From the NCBI GenBank assembly GCA_900696515.1, contig CAADGK010000128.1, positions 1 to 48,522 on the forward strand: a stretch of DNA of 48,522 bases. The letters run 5' to 3'. This stretch comes from an uncultured Nitrosospira sp. (GTDB lineage: Bacteria; Nitrospirota; Nitrospiria; Nitrospirales; Nitrospiraceae). Shown piece by piece: positions 7,617 to 16,517 of this stretch. The notes under the pieces were generated by a model. That model was not told the DNA's origin, made no database searches, and saw only the letters and a program-made list of their open reading frames with translations. Position numbers and translations under genes: made by a program. How positions within the stretch are numbered: position 1 is the stretch's first letter; each line of letters begins with the position of its first letter.

Positions 7617-8386
7617 TGCCCATGGGAGCCGTCGCCCGTCCATTCGTCTTCGCCTGGCATTTTCTCACGACTATTCCTCTGAGCAGAGCGCATCATGAAC
7701 CGACGGCGCCTGAACTCGCGGCCTCAATGGCCTGGTATCCCGTCGTTGGCTTGCTGATAGGAGGGGGCCTCGTCGCCGTTGATGTGGCATTGCGCATGGT
7801 CTTCGACGGTATCGTCGGGAACGCGCTGTTGCTGGTGTTCTTGGTGCTGCTGACACGCGGACTCCATCAGGATGGATTGGCGGATACGTTGGATGGACTG
7901 GCCGGAGGTCGCACATCGGCCGAACGCCTGGCGATCATGCGCGATCCCCGGATCGGCGCGCTCGGCGCCACCGGGCTTTTTCTTTCGCTGATTCTCCGGT
8001 ATGCCGGCTTGACGGCGTTGCCCCACGAATTGCGGGTACCCGTGCTGTGTTGTATGCCGGCGGTAGGCCGTTGGGCTATGGTGACCTCAGCATGGATCTC
8101 GCCCTATGCCAGAAAAGATGGTGGATTGGCCGCACCGTTTCTTGCCCATCTGTCCTGGAGGCATGCGCTCGCGGCGACAGTGGTGGCAGTCACGGGCCTG
8201 GGCCTGGGCTTTGGCCTGCTCAGCTCGTTTGTGGTCATGATGGGTGGGGCCTGTGTCCTGCTGATGGGCTGGTGGGGATGCCGTCGATGGTTCGGCGGAA
8301 TCACCGGGGATACGCTCGGGGCTACGAATGAGCTGATCGAGATTCTCTTTCTTCTGTCCATCCCCCTCTTGTGCCGGTTGTCATGA
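7616..8386 (+). CDS. cobS: Adenosylcobinamide-GDP ribazoletransferase (cobalamin synthase)
   Basis: CobS is the membrane enzyme that joins AdoCbi-GDP to alpha-ribazole (phosphate). The 256-residue protein starts MPMGAVARPFVFAWHFLTTIPL. It contains LLTRGLHQDGLADTLDGLAGG (about residues 78-98), the Asp-rich metal/substrate motif of the family, then RDPRIGALG. Several hydrophobic segments fit a polytopic inner-membrane protein. The ATG at 7616 shares bases with the cobT stop; a second ATG at 7622 is possible. The frame is open to 7526 inside cobT, but those residues are unrelated to the family. The stop overlaps the cbiB start (ATGA). Confidence 0.94.
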   Translation: MPMGAVARPFVFAWHFLTTIPLSRAHHEPTAPELAASMAWYPVVGLLIGGGLVAVDVALRMVFDGIVGNALLLVFLVLLTRGLHQDGLADTLDGLAGGRTSAERLAIMRDPRIGALGATGLFLSLILRYAGLTALPHELRVPVLCCMPAVGRWAMVTSAWISPYARKDGGLAAPFLAHLSWRHALAATVVAVTGLGLGFGLLSSFVVMMGGACVLLMGWWGCRRWFGGITGDTLGATNELIEILFLLSIPLLCRLS

Positions 8387-9339
8387 CCGGCAGCGAACTT
8401 CTCGCAGCAGGCCTGTTGGATGCAGCGCTCGGTGATCCCCATCGGTGGCCGCATCCCGTCCGCCTGATGGGACGATGTATTACCTGGTGTGATCATGAAA
8501 GTCGGAAGATCTGCCGGAGCGCGACCAGCCTTCGCCTTGCTGGAATCTGCCTCGCTCTCGTATTGCCGACCATGACCTTCGTGCTTGCCACAGTGGTCAT
8601 CGAAGAGGCCCAACAATTTGCGGGGTGGCTTGGGTCTGCGCTCTCGATCCTTCTGGCATCGATGACGCTTGCCGCACGGGACCTGTGGGATCATGTCCGC
8701 GCGGTGGATGGCCCACTCCAGGCCGGGAATCTCTCAGCTGCGCGCCGAGCGGTGGCGATGATCGTCGGGAGAGACACAGAGGGGCTTTCCGAATCAGAGG
8801 TGGCTCGTGCGACCATTGAAACGGTCGCCGAAAGTACGTCGGATGGCGTGGTTGCGCCTCTCTTATGCTTGGCAATCGGTGGTGCCCCTCTGGCCTTGGC
8901 CTACAAGGCGATCAATACGTTGGATTCCATGATCGGTCACCGCGATACCCGCTATGCCGATTTCGGATGGGCATCCGCCAGATTGGACGATGTGGTCAAC
9001 TGGATTCCGGCTCGTGTTGCTGCAGTAGTGTTGATTCTGGGGGCCGGCGTGATGAGGAGACAACTGGAGCCCGTCCGGCGTGGATGGCGGGTACTGAGAC
9101 GGGACGGAGGGAAGCACCCCAGCCCCAACAGCGGCAGGCCCGAGGCAGCGATGGCCGGTATATTGGGGGTCAGACTCGGCGGCACCAATTACTATGACGG
9201 CATTCCACAGGACCGTCCCATACTGGGCTTGGAAGGGCGTCCTATCGAGCCAGGCGATATTGAGGCGGCAGCGCAGGTGATGGTCATAGCGAGCGCGTTG
9301 GCGGTTCTCCTGGCCATAGGAGTCAGATGGCTTCTGTGA
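8383..9339 (+). CDS. cbiB: Adenosylcobinamide-phosphate synthase
   Basis: CbiB attaches aminopropanol (phosphate) to adenosylcobyric acid, giving adenosylcobinamide (phosphate). The 318-residue membrane protein has the family N-terminus AALGDPHRWPHPVRLMG, then RAVAMIVGRDTEGLSESEVARATIETVAESTSDGVVAP split over neighbouring segments, and YKAINTLDSMIGHRDTRYADFGWASARLDD. It ends in hydrophobic segments. The ATG at 8383 forms an ATGA overlap with cobS, so I prefer it to the GTG at 8371. CobD, encoded next, makes its amino-alcohol substrate. Confidence 0.94.
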   Translation: MTGSELLAAGLLDAALGDPHRWPHPVRLMGRCITWCDHESRKICRSATSLRLAGICLALVLPTMTFVLATVVIEEAQQFAGWLGSALSILLASMTLAARDLWDHVRAVDGPLQAGNLSAARRAVAMIVGRDTEGLSESEVARATIETVAESTSDGVVAPLLCLAIGGAPLALAYKAINTLDSMIGHRDTRYADFGWASARLDDVVNWIPARVAAVVLILGAGVMRRQLEPVRRGWRVLRRDGGKHPSPNSGRPEAAMAGILGVRLGGTNYYDGIPQDRPILGLEGRPIEPGDIEAAAQVMVIASALAVLLAIGVRWLL

Positions 9340-10439
9340 AAAAGTCCCCCCATGGTGGAAATATCTACAGTATCGCACGAGAGCTTGGATGTGATCCCGG
9401 CGAGATCCTCGATTTCAGTGCGAGCATCAATCCCTTGGGCCCGTCGGCTCGTGTGTGGAGGGCCATCGCCGCTTCCCGGCATCTTTTGGCCCATTATCCG
9501 GACCCGGATTGCTGGGCCCTTCGCGGGGCGCTGGCCGCATCCTGGCGGATTGATCCGGGCCAGATCGTTGTGGGGAACGGTTCCACGGAGTTGATCGATG
9601 CCTTGCCCCGTGCGTTGGGTATCGATCGTCTCCTTGTCGTCCAGCCTACTTTTTCAGAATATGCCGCAGCGATGAGGCGGGCTGGAACACGGACCACAAC
9701 GCTCTCCGCGGATCGAATGGATCACTATGCCATTCCGGTTGGTCGTCTCTGTCGGGTCATGGAGACAGGCCGGAACGAGGGCCGCTCCTTCGACGGTGTG
9801 ATTCTCTGTAATCCCAATAGCCCGACTGGGCAAGCCTGTACGGTTGACGATCTGATACGATTGGCCAAGGCTGCCCGCAAGCGCGGTCTTTGGCTGATCG
9901 TGGATGAATCGTTCGCCGATTACTGTTCCGACCGGTCGGTCTTGCGACGAGCGGTATCTTGGCCGCATGTCGTGGTCCTGCGCAGCATGACGAAGTTTTA
10001 TGCGTTGCCCGGACTGCGCGTGGGGTATGCGGTATCGGCGCACAGGACCGCCGGACGATTGCAACGACAGCTGCCTCCTTGGTCGGTCGGTGTGATGGGG
10101 CAAGTGGCGGCGTTGGCGGCTCTCACCGATCTGGGTCATGCGCGAAAGAGCCTGACATTCATGACGGAGGAGCGTGCCCGTTTTCGGAGCATGCTCGCCG
10201 CGTTGCCCGGCTGTACGGTGATGCCCAGCTATGCGAACTATTGTCTTATCGAGCTGCCGCGTGGTCAGTGTGCGCGTGATATCACGGGACGGTTACGGAG
10301 CAGAGGTGTGTTGATTCGAGATTGTTCTTCCGTGCCCGGCGCCAACGCACGGTCCGTTCGGGTCGCTGTTCGAACGCGGATCGAGAACGACCGGCTTCTT
10401 CGCGAGCTTTCTCGATTACTTCCCAACAAGGACTCCTGA
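9327..10439 (+). CDS. cobD: L-threonine-O-3-phosphate decarboxylase (PLP enzyme)
   Basis: This 370-residue fold-type I PLP enzyme is related to histidinol-phosphate aminotransferase. It decarboxylates threonine phosphate to (R)-1-aminopropan-2-yl phosphate, the linker of the nucleotide loop. Visible motifs are HGGNIYSIARELG and LDFSASINPLGPS at the N-terminus, VGNGSTELIDALP, ILCNPNSPTGQACTVDDL, WLIVDESFADYC, and the PLP-lysine segment SMTKFYALPGLRVGYA. HGGN and DFSASINPLG favour CobD over HisC. It overlaps cbiB by 13 bases, and its stop overlaps the cbiZ start by one base. Confidence 0.93.
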   Translation: MASVKKSPHGGNIYSIARELGCDPGEILDFSASINPLGPSARVWRAIAASRHLLAHYPDPDCWALRGALAASWRIDPGQIVVGNGSTELIDALPRALGIDRLLVVQPTFSEYAAAMRRAGTRTTTLSADRMDHYAIPVGRLCRVMETGRNEGRSFDGVILCNPNSPTGQACTVDDLIRLAKAARKRGLWLIVDESFADYCSDRSVLRRAVSWPHVVVLRSMTKFYALPGLRVGYAVSAHRTAGRLQRQLPPWSVGVMGQVAALAALTDLGHARKSLTFMTEERARFRSMLAALPGCTVMPSYANYCLIELPRGQCARDITGRLRSRGVLIRDCSSVPGANARSVRVAVRTRIENDRLLRELSRLLPNKDS

Positions 10440-11167
10440 TGAAGCGGCCTTCCGCCGGGGTTCACACACGGTACCGTGTACTGGAACAGACTCTCGTCAT
10501 CGAGCTTGACCGTCGAATGCGCCTGCTTTCCTCAGCGCCACAAGGAGGAGGGTTCACGGTGGCTTCCTGTATCCTCAATCATCAGGTGGAGGCCAATCCC
10601 TCGGTCACAGCGAAGCGGCCCATGAGTTTTCGAAATCCGGCGCGTTGTTTACGGGAATTAGCCGCTCGCATGGGAATCCGCGCCCAGATTGTTGGGCTGA
10701 TGACTGCGGTCCCGATGACGCAAGTGGTGACGGCACGAACTGTGTCGCATGGGCTATGGGTGGAGTGTTTTGCCACGGTCGGCGTCACCAATGCCGTCCG
10801 CGCCGGAGAATGGCCGCCCGAATATCCTGCCGGCAACAGAGCGGCCGACCTCGGGACGATCAACCTCATTCTTATCACGAACGGAAGCCTCTCTCAGGCT
10901 GCAATGGTCGGCGCCGTACAGGTTGCCACGGAGGCCAAGAGCGGTGTGCTGCGGGATCATCATGTCATGAGTTGCCGGACCGGCGACGCGGCCACCGGCA
11001 CCGGAACCGATGCGGTGGTCATTGCCTGTTCGCTGCGGGGAGAAGGACCATGGCATGTCTATAGCGGGACGCATACCGTCATTGGCGCATTGATCGGGCA
11101 AGTCGTGACCGACTGTGTCACGCATGGTTTGGCGAAGGCCAAAGCCTGGCAGGAATCGCCTCGATGA
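10439..11167 (+). CDS. cbiZ: Adenosylcobinamide amidohydrolase (CbiZ), corrinoid salvage
   Basis: CbiZ removes the aminopropanol side chain of cobinamide, or of incomplete pseudocobalamins, to give cobyric acid that can re-enter synthesis through CbiB. The 242-residue protein shows the family segments SAPQGGGF, ILNHQVEANP, TAVPMTQVVTART, WVECFATVGVTNAVRAG, GTINLILITNGSLSQAAMVGAVQVATEAKS (in parts), TGDAATGTGTDAVVIA and YSGTHTVIGALIGQ. The frame extends upstream to 10322 inside cobD, but ATG 10439, overlapping the cobD stop, fits the family N-terminus. Its presence allows remodelling of imported corrinoids, complementing the receptor at the head of the operon. Confidence 0.94.
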   Translation: MKRPSAGVHTRYRVLEQTLVIELDRRMRLLSSAPQGGGFTVASCILNHQVEANPSVTAKRPMSFRNPARCLRELAARMGIRAQIVGLMTAVPMTQVVTARTVSHGLWVECFATVGVTNAVRAGEWPPEYPAGNRAADLGTINLILITNGSLSQAAMVGAVQVATEAKSGVLRDHHVMSCRTGDAATGTGTDAVVIACSLRGEGPWHVYSGTHTVIGALIGQVVTDCVTHGLAKAKAWQESPR

Positions 11168-12720
11168 CGGCGCGAACACTTGCTGTTCTCGGGACCGGAT
11201 CGGATGTTGGGAAAAGCCTCATCACGACCGGGATCTGTCGAGTACTCCATCGTGCAGGCATCCGTGTGGCTCCGTTCAAAGCTCAGAATATGTCCCTGAA
11301 TTCCTTCGTGACTCCTGAGGGTGGGGAAATCGGTCGAGCGCAGGCCCTCCAGGCCGAAGCCTGCGGAATTCCTCCGCATGTCGATATGAATCCGATTTTG
11401 CTCAAGCCGGAATCGGCTACCCGCTCACAAGTCGTCGTGCAGGGAGTTCTGTGGTCCACGCAGGAGGCGTCGACCTATTGTGAACGGAGACGGCAACTGT
11501 GGTCGATCGTGCAGGAAAGCTACGCGCGGCTGGCGAGCCAATATGAGGTCGTCGTGATCGAAGGAGCCGGGAGTGCGGCGGAGGTGAATCTGCGGGAGCG
11601 GGATCTGGTCAACTGGCCGGTCGTCAAACTGGCTCACGCCCCTGTGCTGTTGGTCGCTGATATTGATCGGGGCGGTGTCTTTGCGCAGGTTCTTGGAACG
11701 TTGGATTTACTGGAACCGGACGAGCGGGCTATGGTCTGTGGTGTGGTCATCAATAAGTTTCGCGGAGACGCGACGCTGTTTGCTGACGGAGTGAACTTCT
11801 TGGAGTCCCGGAGCAGGATTCCCGTGTTGGGTGTCGTGCCGTTTCTTCGAGATCTCACGTTAGATCAGGAGGACAGTCTGGATCGACAAGGACTTCGACA
11901 GGCGGAATTCTCCACGAAACGGATCAATATCGCCGTCGTTCTGCTGCCCCACATGAGCAACTTTACCGACTTCAACGTATTGGCGGAAGAGGATGATGTC
12001 GCCTTGAAATATGTCGACGTTCCCGCGGCGCTTGATGGGGCTGACATCGTCATCATTCCAGGAAGCAAGTCTACACAAGCGGATCTCTCCCATATAGTGA
12101 CACTCGGATATGTCCCTGCACTGGCACAGCATGTTGATCGCCATCGAGAGCTGGTCGGTATCTGCGGCGGCTATCAAATGCTTGGTCGAACGATCTCAGA
12201 CCCGTATCGAGTCGAACAAGGCGGGGGAATGTCCGGTCTTGGTTACTTAGATGTCGAGACCGAGCTCGGCAGGAGCAAATGCACCACACAGGTAGAAGCC
12301 AGCGCAATCCCATTCCTTCTGTCTGCTCCATGCGTCGTTCGCGGCTATCAGGTGCATATGGGTCATACGCGGCGAGTCAATGAACGGCCTTGTTTTCAAG
12401 TACACTCTCCTCCCACGGGTGACAATCGTGCCGTGCAGGTTTCTGAGCATGATGCAGAGCATGATGGGGCTGTTCGACGCGATGGTTTGGTCTGGGGGAC
12501 CTATATCCACGGGGTGTTTGATGAACCAGGCTTTCGCCGTGTGTGGCTGAATCGCGCACGTGCCAGGAAGGGGCTTCTCCCGCTGGCTCTCCAAGTGTCG
12601 GATTCAGTGACTGCTCGACGACGAAGTGAACTCGACAGATGGGCGGACCATCTGGCTAGGTCCATGGATCTGGCCGGCCTGGTGGCCGGGTTGAATCGTG
12701 CGCGCATGCAGTCTCAGTGA
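11164..12720 (+). CDS. cbiP: Cobyric acid synthase
   Basis: This enzyme (CbiP/CobQ) amidates the b, d, e and g side chains of adenosylcobyrinate diamide. The 518-residue protein has the P-loop-type LGTGSDVGKSLITTGICRV, then PFKAQNMSLNSFVTPEGGEIGRAQALQA (in parts), NPILLKPES, EGAGSAAEVNLRERDLVN, ADIDRGGVFAQVLGTLDLL and PGSKSTQADL. The C-terminal glutaminase-type domain has its Cys in LVGICGGYQMLG and ends with GTYIHGVFD. Length and order are normal for the family. The start overlaps the cbiZ stop (ATGA). It is the last gene of the cobalamin operon. Confidence 0.95.
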   Translation: MTARTLAVLGTGSDVGKSLITTGICRVLHRAGIRVAPFKAQNMSLNSFVTPEGGEIGRAQALQAEACGIPPHVDMNPILLKPESATRSQVVVQGVLWSTQEASTYCERRRQLWSIVQESYARLASQYEVVVIEGAGSAAEVNLRERDLVNWPVVKLAHAPVLLVADIDRGGVFAQVLGTLDLLEPDERAMVCGVVINKFRGDATLFADGVNFLESRSRIPVLGVVPFLRDLTLDQEDSLDRQGLRQAEFSTKRINIAVVLLPHMSNFTDFNVLAEEDDVALKYVDVPAALDGADIVIIPGSKSTQADLSHIVTLGYVPALAQHVDRHRELVGICGGYQMLGRTISDPYRVEQGGGMSGLGYLDVETELGRSKCTTQVEASAIPFLLSAPCVVRGYQVHMGHTRRVNERPCFQVHSPPTGDNRAVQVSEHDAEHDGAVRRDGLVWGTYIHGVFDEPGFRRVWLNRARARKGLLPLALQVSDSVTARRRSELDRWADHLARSMDLAGLVAGLNRARMQSQ

Positions 12721-13608
12721 CCCGCAGTTTTGCGATCTCGTTCTCCGCCATCCTCATCGTGGTTTTTGCCGAGTGTACCATTCCGAACGAAACCGCCGGA
12801 TATTCACCGTTTTCTTGCCAAGCGTTCATAAGTCGATACACTGCATGAGAGCAGTGTCCATCGCTCGCATCCAACGGATTGAGGGTTGCGGAGTCCGTCA
12901 CCTCTATCGATAGTGGTTGTCGTTTTCCGTGTATTGCCTGGAAAGGGCATGGCTCATTCACGCGCAAGAGATAAGGAAATGCCGGGAGAGCCGCGCCGCA
13001 TGTGGCGGAATGTCTGGAGTATACGAACATCAGGTATGTGGTACGGATGTGTCTCAAGGTGACAATGGTTTCACCGATAAGTTTCTCGAGGGACTGAGAA
13101 TCGGCAACCTAAACGCCGCAACTCGTGTGAATTGTCGTCATCCGACCGAATTGTCCCTCCTTTTCTTAACCATGAAGGGGACACCAAGGGAGATCGTACG
13201 AGAGGAGCAAGCAGCTTGTGATACACGGAGCATCGTCTTCAAAGGCGGTTATCCCATCGGGGTTTCGTTGGAAGACCGTCAATGGTTGTGTTGTAGAGAC
13301 CGTGATCAGCGTCACGTCGGGAGTGAGGAGTACCAATTCTCAAGCCATAGAAGGCTGGGGCCCGATCAAGGTCATGCATGAGGGGATCCACATACATAGA
13401 CGGCGGATGGTGAACGGGGTCTCCGTCTTTTGAGGAGGCTTACTGAGTTTGCCGGTCCGCGGTATGTTCTGGTTCATAATGAGCCAAAATTGAGCGAGCG
13501 CACGTCGGTATCAAACGAGAAGGATGAAAAGAAGGGAATCTCCCCGGCACGATCCATGTGGTCCTGCCGTTGCACCAGACGACTCCCTTCAAGAAGAGGA
13601 ATAGTCTC
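12721..13608 (+). other. Long region without a confident gene
   Basis: About 890 bases separate the cobalamin operon from the chemosensory cluster. Several short frames are open on both strands (for example 12656-13057 minus and 12917-13381 plus), but they overlap each other, have no clear ribosome binding site and resemble no family I know. No strong terminator, tRNA or standard riboswitch is seen. A short candidate frame at 13218-13433 is listed separately. The region may hold decayed genes, a leader RNA or the promoter of the chemosensory cluster. Confidence 0.5.
13218..13433 (+). CDS. Possible small hypothetical protein
   Basis: The 71-codon frame opens with GTG and has GAGGAG about 12 bases upstream. 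The predicted protein has polar, beta-prone segments (GFRWKTVNGCVVETVISVTS, GWGPIKVMHEGIHIHRRRMVNG), which reads more like real protein than the other frames nearby. I do not recognise a family. It lies about 175 bases before the CheY-like gene, on the same strand. Confidence 0.25.
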   Translation: MIHGASSSKAVIPSGFRWKTVNGCVVETVISVTSGVRSTNSQAIEGWGPIKVMHEGIHIHRRRMVNGVSVF

Positions 13609-13971
13609 ATGAGCAAGATTGTCGTCGTTGATGATTCCAAGGCTGAGCTTCAGCTTATTGAGTCATATCTTAAATCCGCCCAGCATACCGTCGTGACGTT
13701 TCCGAATACCGAGAATCTGGAGGAGAATGTTCTGAGGGAAAGTCCCGATCTGATCGTGATGGATGTCGTCATGCCGGGCCGAAACGGGTTTCAGGCATGT
13801 CGAGATCTGAAGAACGATGCGCGGCTCACTCGGATTCCGATCCTCCTCTGTACCTCCAAGGGGCAAGAGAGCGACAAGTTCTGGGGGCAACAACAAGGTG
13901 CGAGCGGACATGTCGTCAAACCGTTCAAGTCCGAAGAGCTTCTTCAGGCCGTAAAGCGCGCATTGGGTTGA
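13609..13971 (+). CDS. CheY-like single-domain response regulator (PilG/PilH type)
   Basis: This 120-residue receiver begins MSKIVVVDDSKAELQLIESYL. It has the acidic pair in VVDDS, the phospho-acceptor Asp in DLIVMDVVMPGRNGFQ (about residue 51), the Thr/Ser in ILLCTSKGQESD, and the Lys in HVVKPFKSEELL. No output domain follows. In Pil-Chp systems a PilG/PilH regulator precedes a CheW, an MCP and a multi-Hpt CheA, as here. The ATG at 13609 is used because the receiver fold starts there; upstream in-frame codons from 13558 add nothing recognisable. A CheW gene follows after 29 bases. Confidence 0.92.
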   Translation: MSKIVVVDDSKAELQLIESYLKSAQHTVVTFPNTENLEENVLRESPDLIVMDVVMPGRNGFQACRDLKNDARLTRIPILLCTSKGQESDKFWGQQQGASGHVVKPFKSEELLQAVKRALG

Positions 13972-14000
13972 CCGCCGGAGGTGTAAAGGGTTGGAGCACA

Positions 14001-14519
14001 ATGCAATTGCCATGTGACCTGCCTCGACTTGTTTCCGACGCCGAGTCCGATCACGGCACACCGACCGGTTCCTGGAAGGCTTGCCTGGTCAGGCTAGGCG
14101 GAGAACTTTTTGCGATCGATTTACGTCAAGTCCAGGAGGTATTTGAGTTGGATGCAATCACTCCGGTCCCGGGGATGCCGGCATCGTTGGTGGGCGTCGC
14201 CAATGTCCGAGGGACGGTCGTGCCTCTGGCGGACTTACGGGTATCGTTGGGTGCTTCGCCATCCATCACTCCACGATATGCCGTCGTCGTACGACATGAT
14301 GCCCATCACATCGGATTGCTGATTGACGAGGTTCCGGAAATTCGATGGATGTTGCCAGAGGACAGGCTCGATCCCTCAGGGACCATGGGGATCGAAGCGC
14401 GTGCGCTATTGTCAGGTCTGATCCGGGTTGAGAACCGGGTCGGGGGGATGTTGGAGATTCCCGCGCTGGTCGCATCCGTCGAGGCCGGCATGGAAACGAA
14501 CAACATTGTGAAACCATGA
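14001..14519 (+). CDS. cheW: CheW-like adaptor (PilI type)
   Basis: The 172-residue protein is a CheW domain (about residues 25-160) with CLVRLGGELFAIDLRQVQEV, the VPGMPASLVGVANVRGTVVPLADLR core typical of CheW, and VGLLIDEV-like IGLLIDEVPEI. CheW couples a chemoreceptor to the CheA kinase at the inner membrane. The start ATG 14001 has GGAG 4-5 bases upstream; the longer frame from 13797 runs through the preceding receiver gene. Of the three CheW-type proteins in this cluster, this is the one with canonical motifs, so it is probably the structural coupling protein. Confidence 0.93.
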   Translation: MQLPCDLPRLVSDAESDHGTPTGSWKACLVRLGGELFAIDLRQVQEVFELDAITPVPGMPASLVGVANVRGTVVPLADLRVSLGASPSITPRYAVVVRHDAHHIGLLIDEVPEIRWMLPEDRLDPSGTMGIEARALLSGLIRVENRVGGMLEIPALVASVEAGMETNNIVKP

Positions 14520-14579
14520 AGAGTCACCCCGAATCCATATGCCAGAGCGGGGGTGATTTTCTGGAGGAGGATGTAGGGT

Positions 14580-16469
14580 ATGCCCAGGCATAGCAAATCG
14601 ACGGCTCGGCCGTCTCCGTCATGGTTTCAGAATCTCAAGACTCTGCCGAAGTTGATCCTCGGGTTTTCTGCAGTCGGTCTCATCATGATCTCCATCGGTT
14701 TCGTCGGCCTCATGGGTCTCCATACAGTGAAGGGCGAGTTACAGGCGATCTATAACGGATCGACGTTGGCACTTTCGAACGTCGGGATTGCCAGTACCAA
14801 CCTTGGCCTCTACCACAGCGCACTGTTACACGTCGGGCGACAGGTCAGGAAAAATGAGTTTGATGAGGCGCTTGCTCCGTTGGCCGAGCTCAAGAGACAG
14901 ACCCTGACTCACCTCAGTGCCTATCAGGCGACCACGCTGCATGAATCAACCAGCGGCCGGAGCGAAAGTAGAGACCTCGCCGGTCTTCATCAGGCATTGC
15001 GGGAATACTTTACGGCAACAGAAGGGGCGATAGGGGCGTATACGGATAGTTTCAACTCCTCGCTCACTGAGGAGCAACGGCAGAGCCTGCGTGAAGCCGG
15101 GCAAACTGCCGTGTCTGTCGATGTCGCAAGAAAGTACAACGCCGCGACGCTCCGGGTCCGGGAACTGATGACGACGATTCTTGAAGTGGCGAAGGAGATG
15201 AACGATCACGGGCAGGCTGAAGCGTCCCATCGGACGAACGTCGTCTTGGCCGGTTCGTTACTGGCGCTTCTGCTGGCCGCTGTGATCGGCTTTTATCTCG
15301 CCCGCTCGATCGCGCGGAACATTACGCATGTCGCCGATGTCGCCCAGCAAGCTGCAGCAGGCAATCTTCAAGCACGAGCCAGGCTTGAGAGCGAGGACGA
15401 GATTGGTCATATGGCGAAGGCGTTTAACATGATGCTCGACCGACTCACAAGTCTGGTTTCAACGGAGGAAGAACGAGATGCCATGCAAAAGCGCCTGGTG
15501 CAGTTTCTGGTCCTCGTGTCCGACGTGGGGAAGGGGGACTTGACCAAGCGCGGTGAAGTCACGGCCGATATGTTCGGGAATTTAGCGGACGGTTTTAATC
15601 TTATGATCCAACGATTTGCACAATTGATGAAACAGGTCAGAGAGTCGGCCGAACGGGTCAATCGTTCAGCCGGGACGTTACGGGATAACGCCGGTCAAAT
15701 GGCCGGCACTGCCAAGCATCAAGCGGACGAATCGATGAGGACGCTCGGGGCGGTAGAACAGCTTGCCGTTTCCATGAGGCAGGTCGCAGAAACCGCCGGA
15801 GCCTCGTCTGAATCAGCACGCCAGGTGTTAAAGGCGACAGAAGAGGGTCGAGTTGCGGTGCAGGAAACGGTGCAGGATATGCAGCGGATTCGGTCTGCGG
15901 TTCAACGAATGTCCAAACAAGTCAAAGCCCTGGGGGACCGCTCATTGGAAATCTCGCAGATCGTCTCGACGATTCGTGAAATCGCCAATCAAACCAACCT
16001 GCTTGCCTTGAACGCCGCGATTGAAGCCGCCGGGGCCGGTGAAGCCGGTGCTCGATTCGGCGTGGTGGCCGACCAGGTTCGTAAACTTGCAGAAAGCTCA
16101 ACGCACGCGACGCGTGAAATTGCCGATCTGGTTAAGGTCATCCAGGGCGAGACGCAGCATGCGGTGGTGGCGATGGAACACGAAACGCAGGCGGTGGAGG
16201 CAGGATCGGCCTCTGCCTTACGGACCGGTGATGTGTTCAAGGAAATTTCAACGATTGCGCAACGGTCCGCGGAGCTTGCCCAGAGCATCGCGGCCGCCGC
16301 GACGAACCAAACCGCATCAACCGATCAAGTCGGCCGATCCATCAAGGATTTCACCGGAGGTGCGCTTGCCACACAAAAAGCAACCGACTCGGCGCGGGCC
16401 ACGGTGGAGGACATGGTGAAATTGGCCGAAGGGCTCACGGCTTCGGTCTCGCAATTTAAGTTGACCTGA
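14580..16469 (+). CDS. Methyl-accepting chemotaxis protein (PilJ-like chemoreceptor)
   Basis: The 629-residue receptor has a cytoplasmic N-terminus, TM1 about residues 25-47, a mostly helical periplasmic region of about 170 residues, TM2 about residues 221-243, and a HAMP domain ([20 protein letters not shown]). A second HAMP-like stretch lies near [19 protein letters not shown], followed by a long signalling coiled coil. The hairpin tip lies near residues 467-507. It reads [20 protein letters not shown] followed by [12 protein letters not shown], where most receptors have AARAGE.GRGFAVVA. The start has a strong GGAGGAGG sequence upstream. The ligand cannot be predicted; the small helical sensor resembles four-helix-bundle receptors. 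Confidence 0.94.
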   Translation: MPRHSKSTARPSPSWFQNLKTLPKLILGFSAVGLIMISIGFVGLMGLHTVKGELQAIYNGSTLALSNVGIASTNLGLYHSALLHVGRQVRKNEFDEALAPLAELKRQTLTHLSAYQATTLHESTSGRSESRDLAGLHQALREYFTATEGAIGAYTDSFNSSLTEEQRQSLREAGQTAVSVDVARKYNAATLRVRELMTTILEVAKEMNDHGQAEASHRTNVVLAGSLLALLLAAVIGFYLARSIARNITHVADVAQQAAAGNLQARARLESEDEIGHMAKAFNMMLDRLTSLVSTEEERDAMQKRLVQFLVLVSDVGKGDLTKRGEVTADMFGNLADGFNLMIQRFAQLMKQVRESAERVNRSAGTLRDNAGQMAGTAKHQADESMRTLGAVEQLAVSMRQVAETAGASSESARQVLKATEEGRVAVQETVQDMQRIRSAVQRMSKQVKALGDRSLEISQIVSTIREIANQTNLLALNAAIEAAGAGEAGARFGVVADQVRKLAESSTHATREIADLVKVIQGETQHAVVAMEHETQAVEAGSASALRTGDVFKEISTIAQRSAELAQSIAAAATNQTASTDQVGRSIKDFTGGALATQKATDSARATVEDMVKLAEGLTASVSQFKLT

Positions 16470-16517
16470 TGGCTCAATATCGATCACGCGCTTCCGTGTC
16501 AGCATAGACGTACGCCC

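Noticed and set aside
12656-13057. 133-codon minus-strand frame after cbiP
   Set aside because: It overlaps the cbiP end by 65 bases, has no ribosome binding site and resembles nothing known, though parts look protein-like.
12917-13381. 154-codon plus-strand frame in the long gap
   Set aside because: No ribosome binding site and many Cys/Arg codons in an unlikely pattern; it overlaps a more plausible short frame in another phase.
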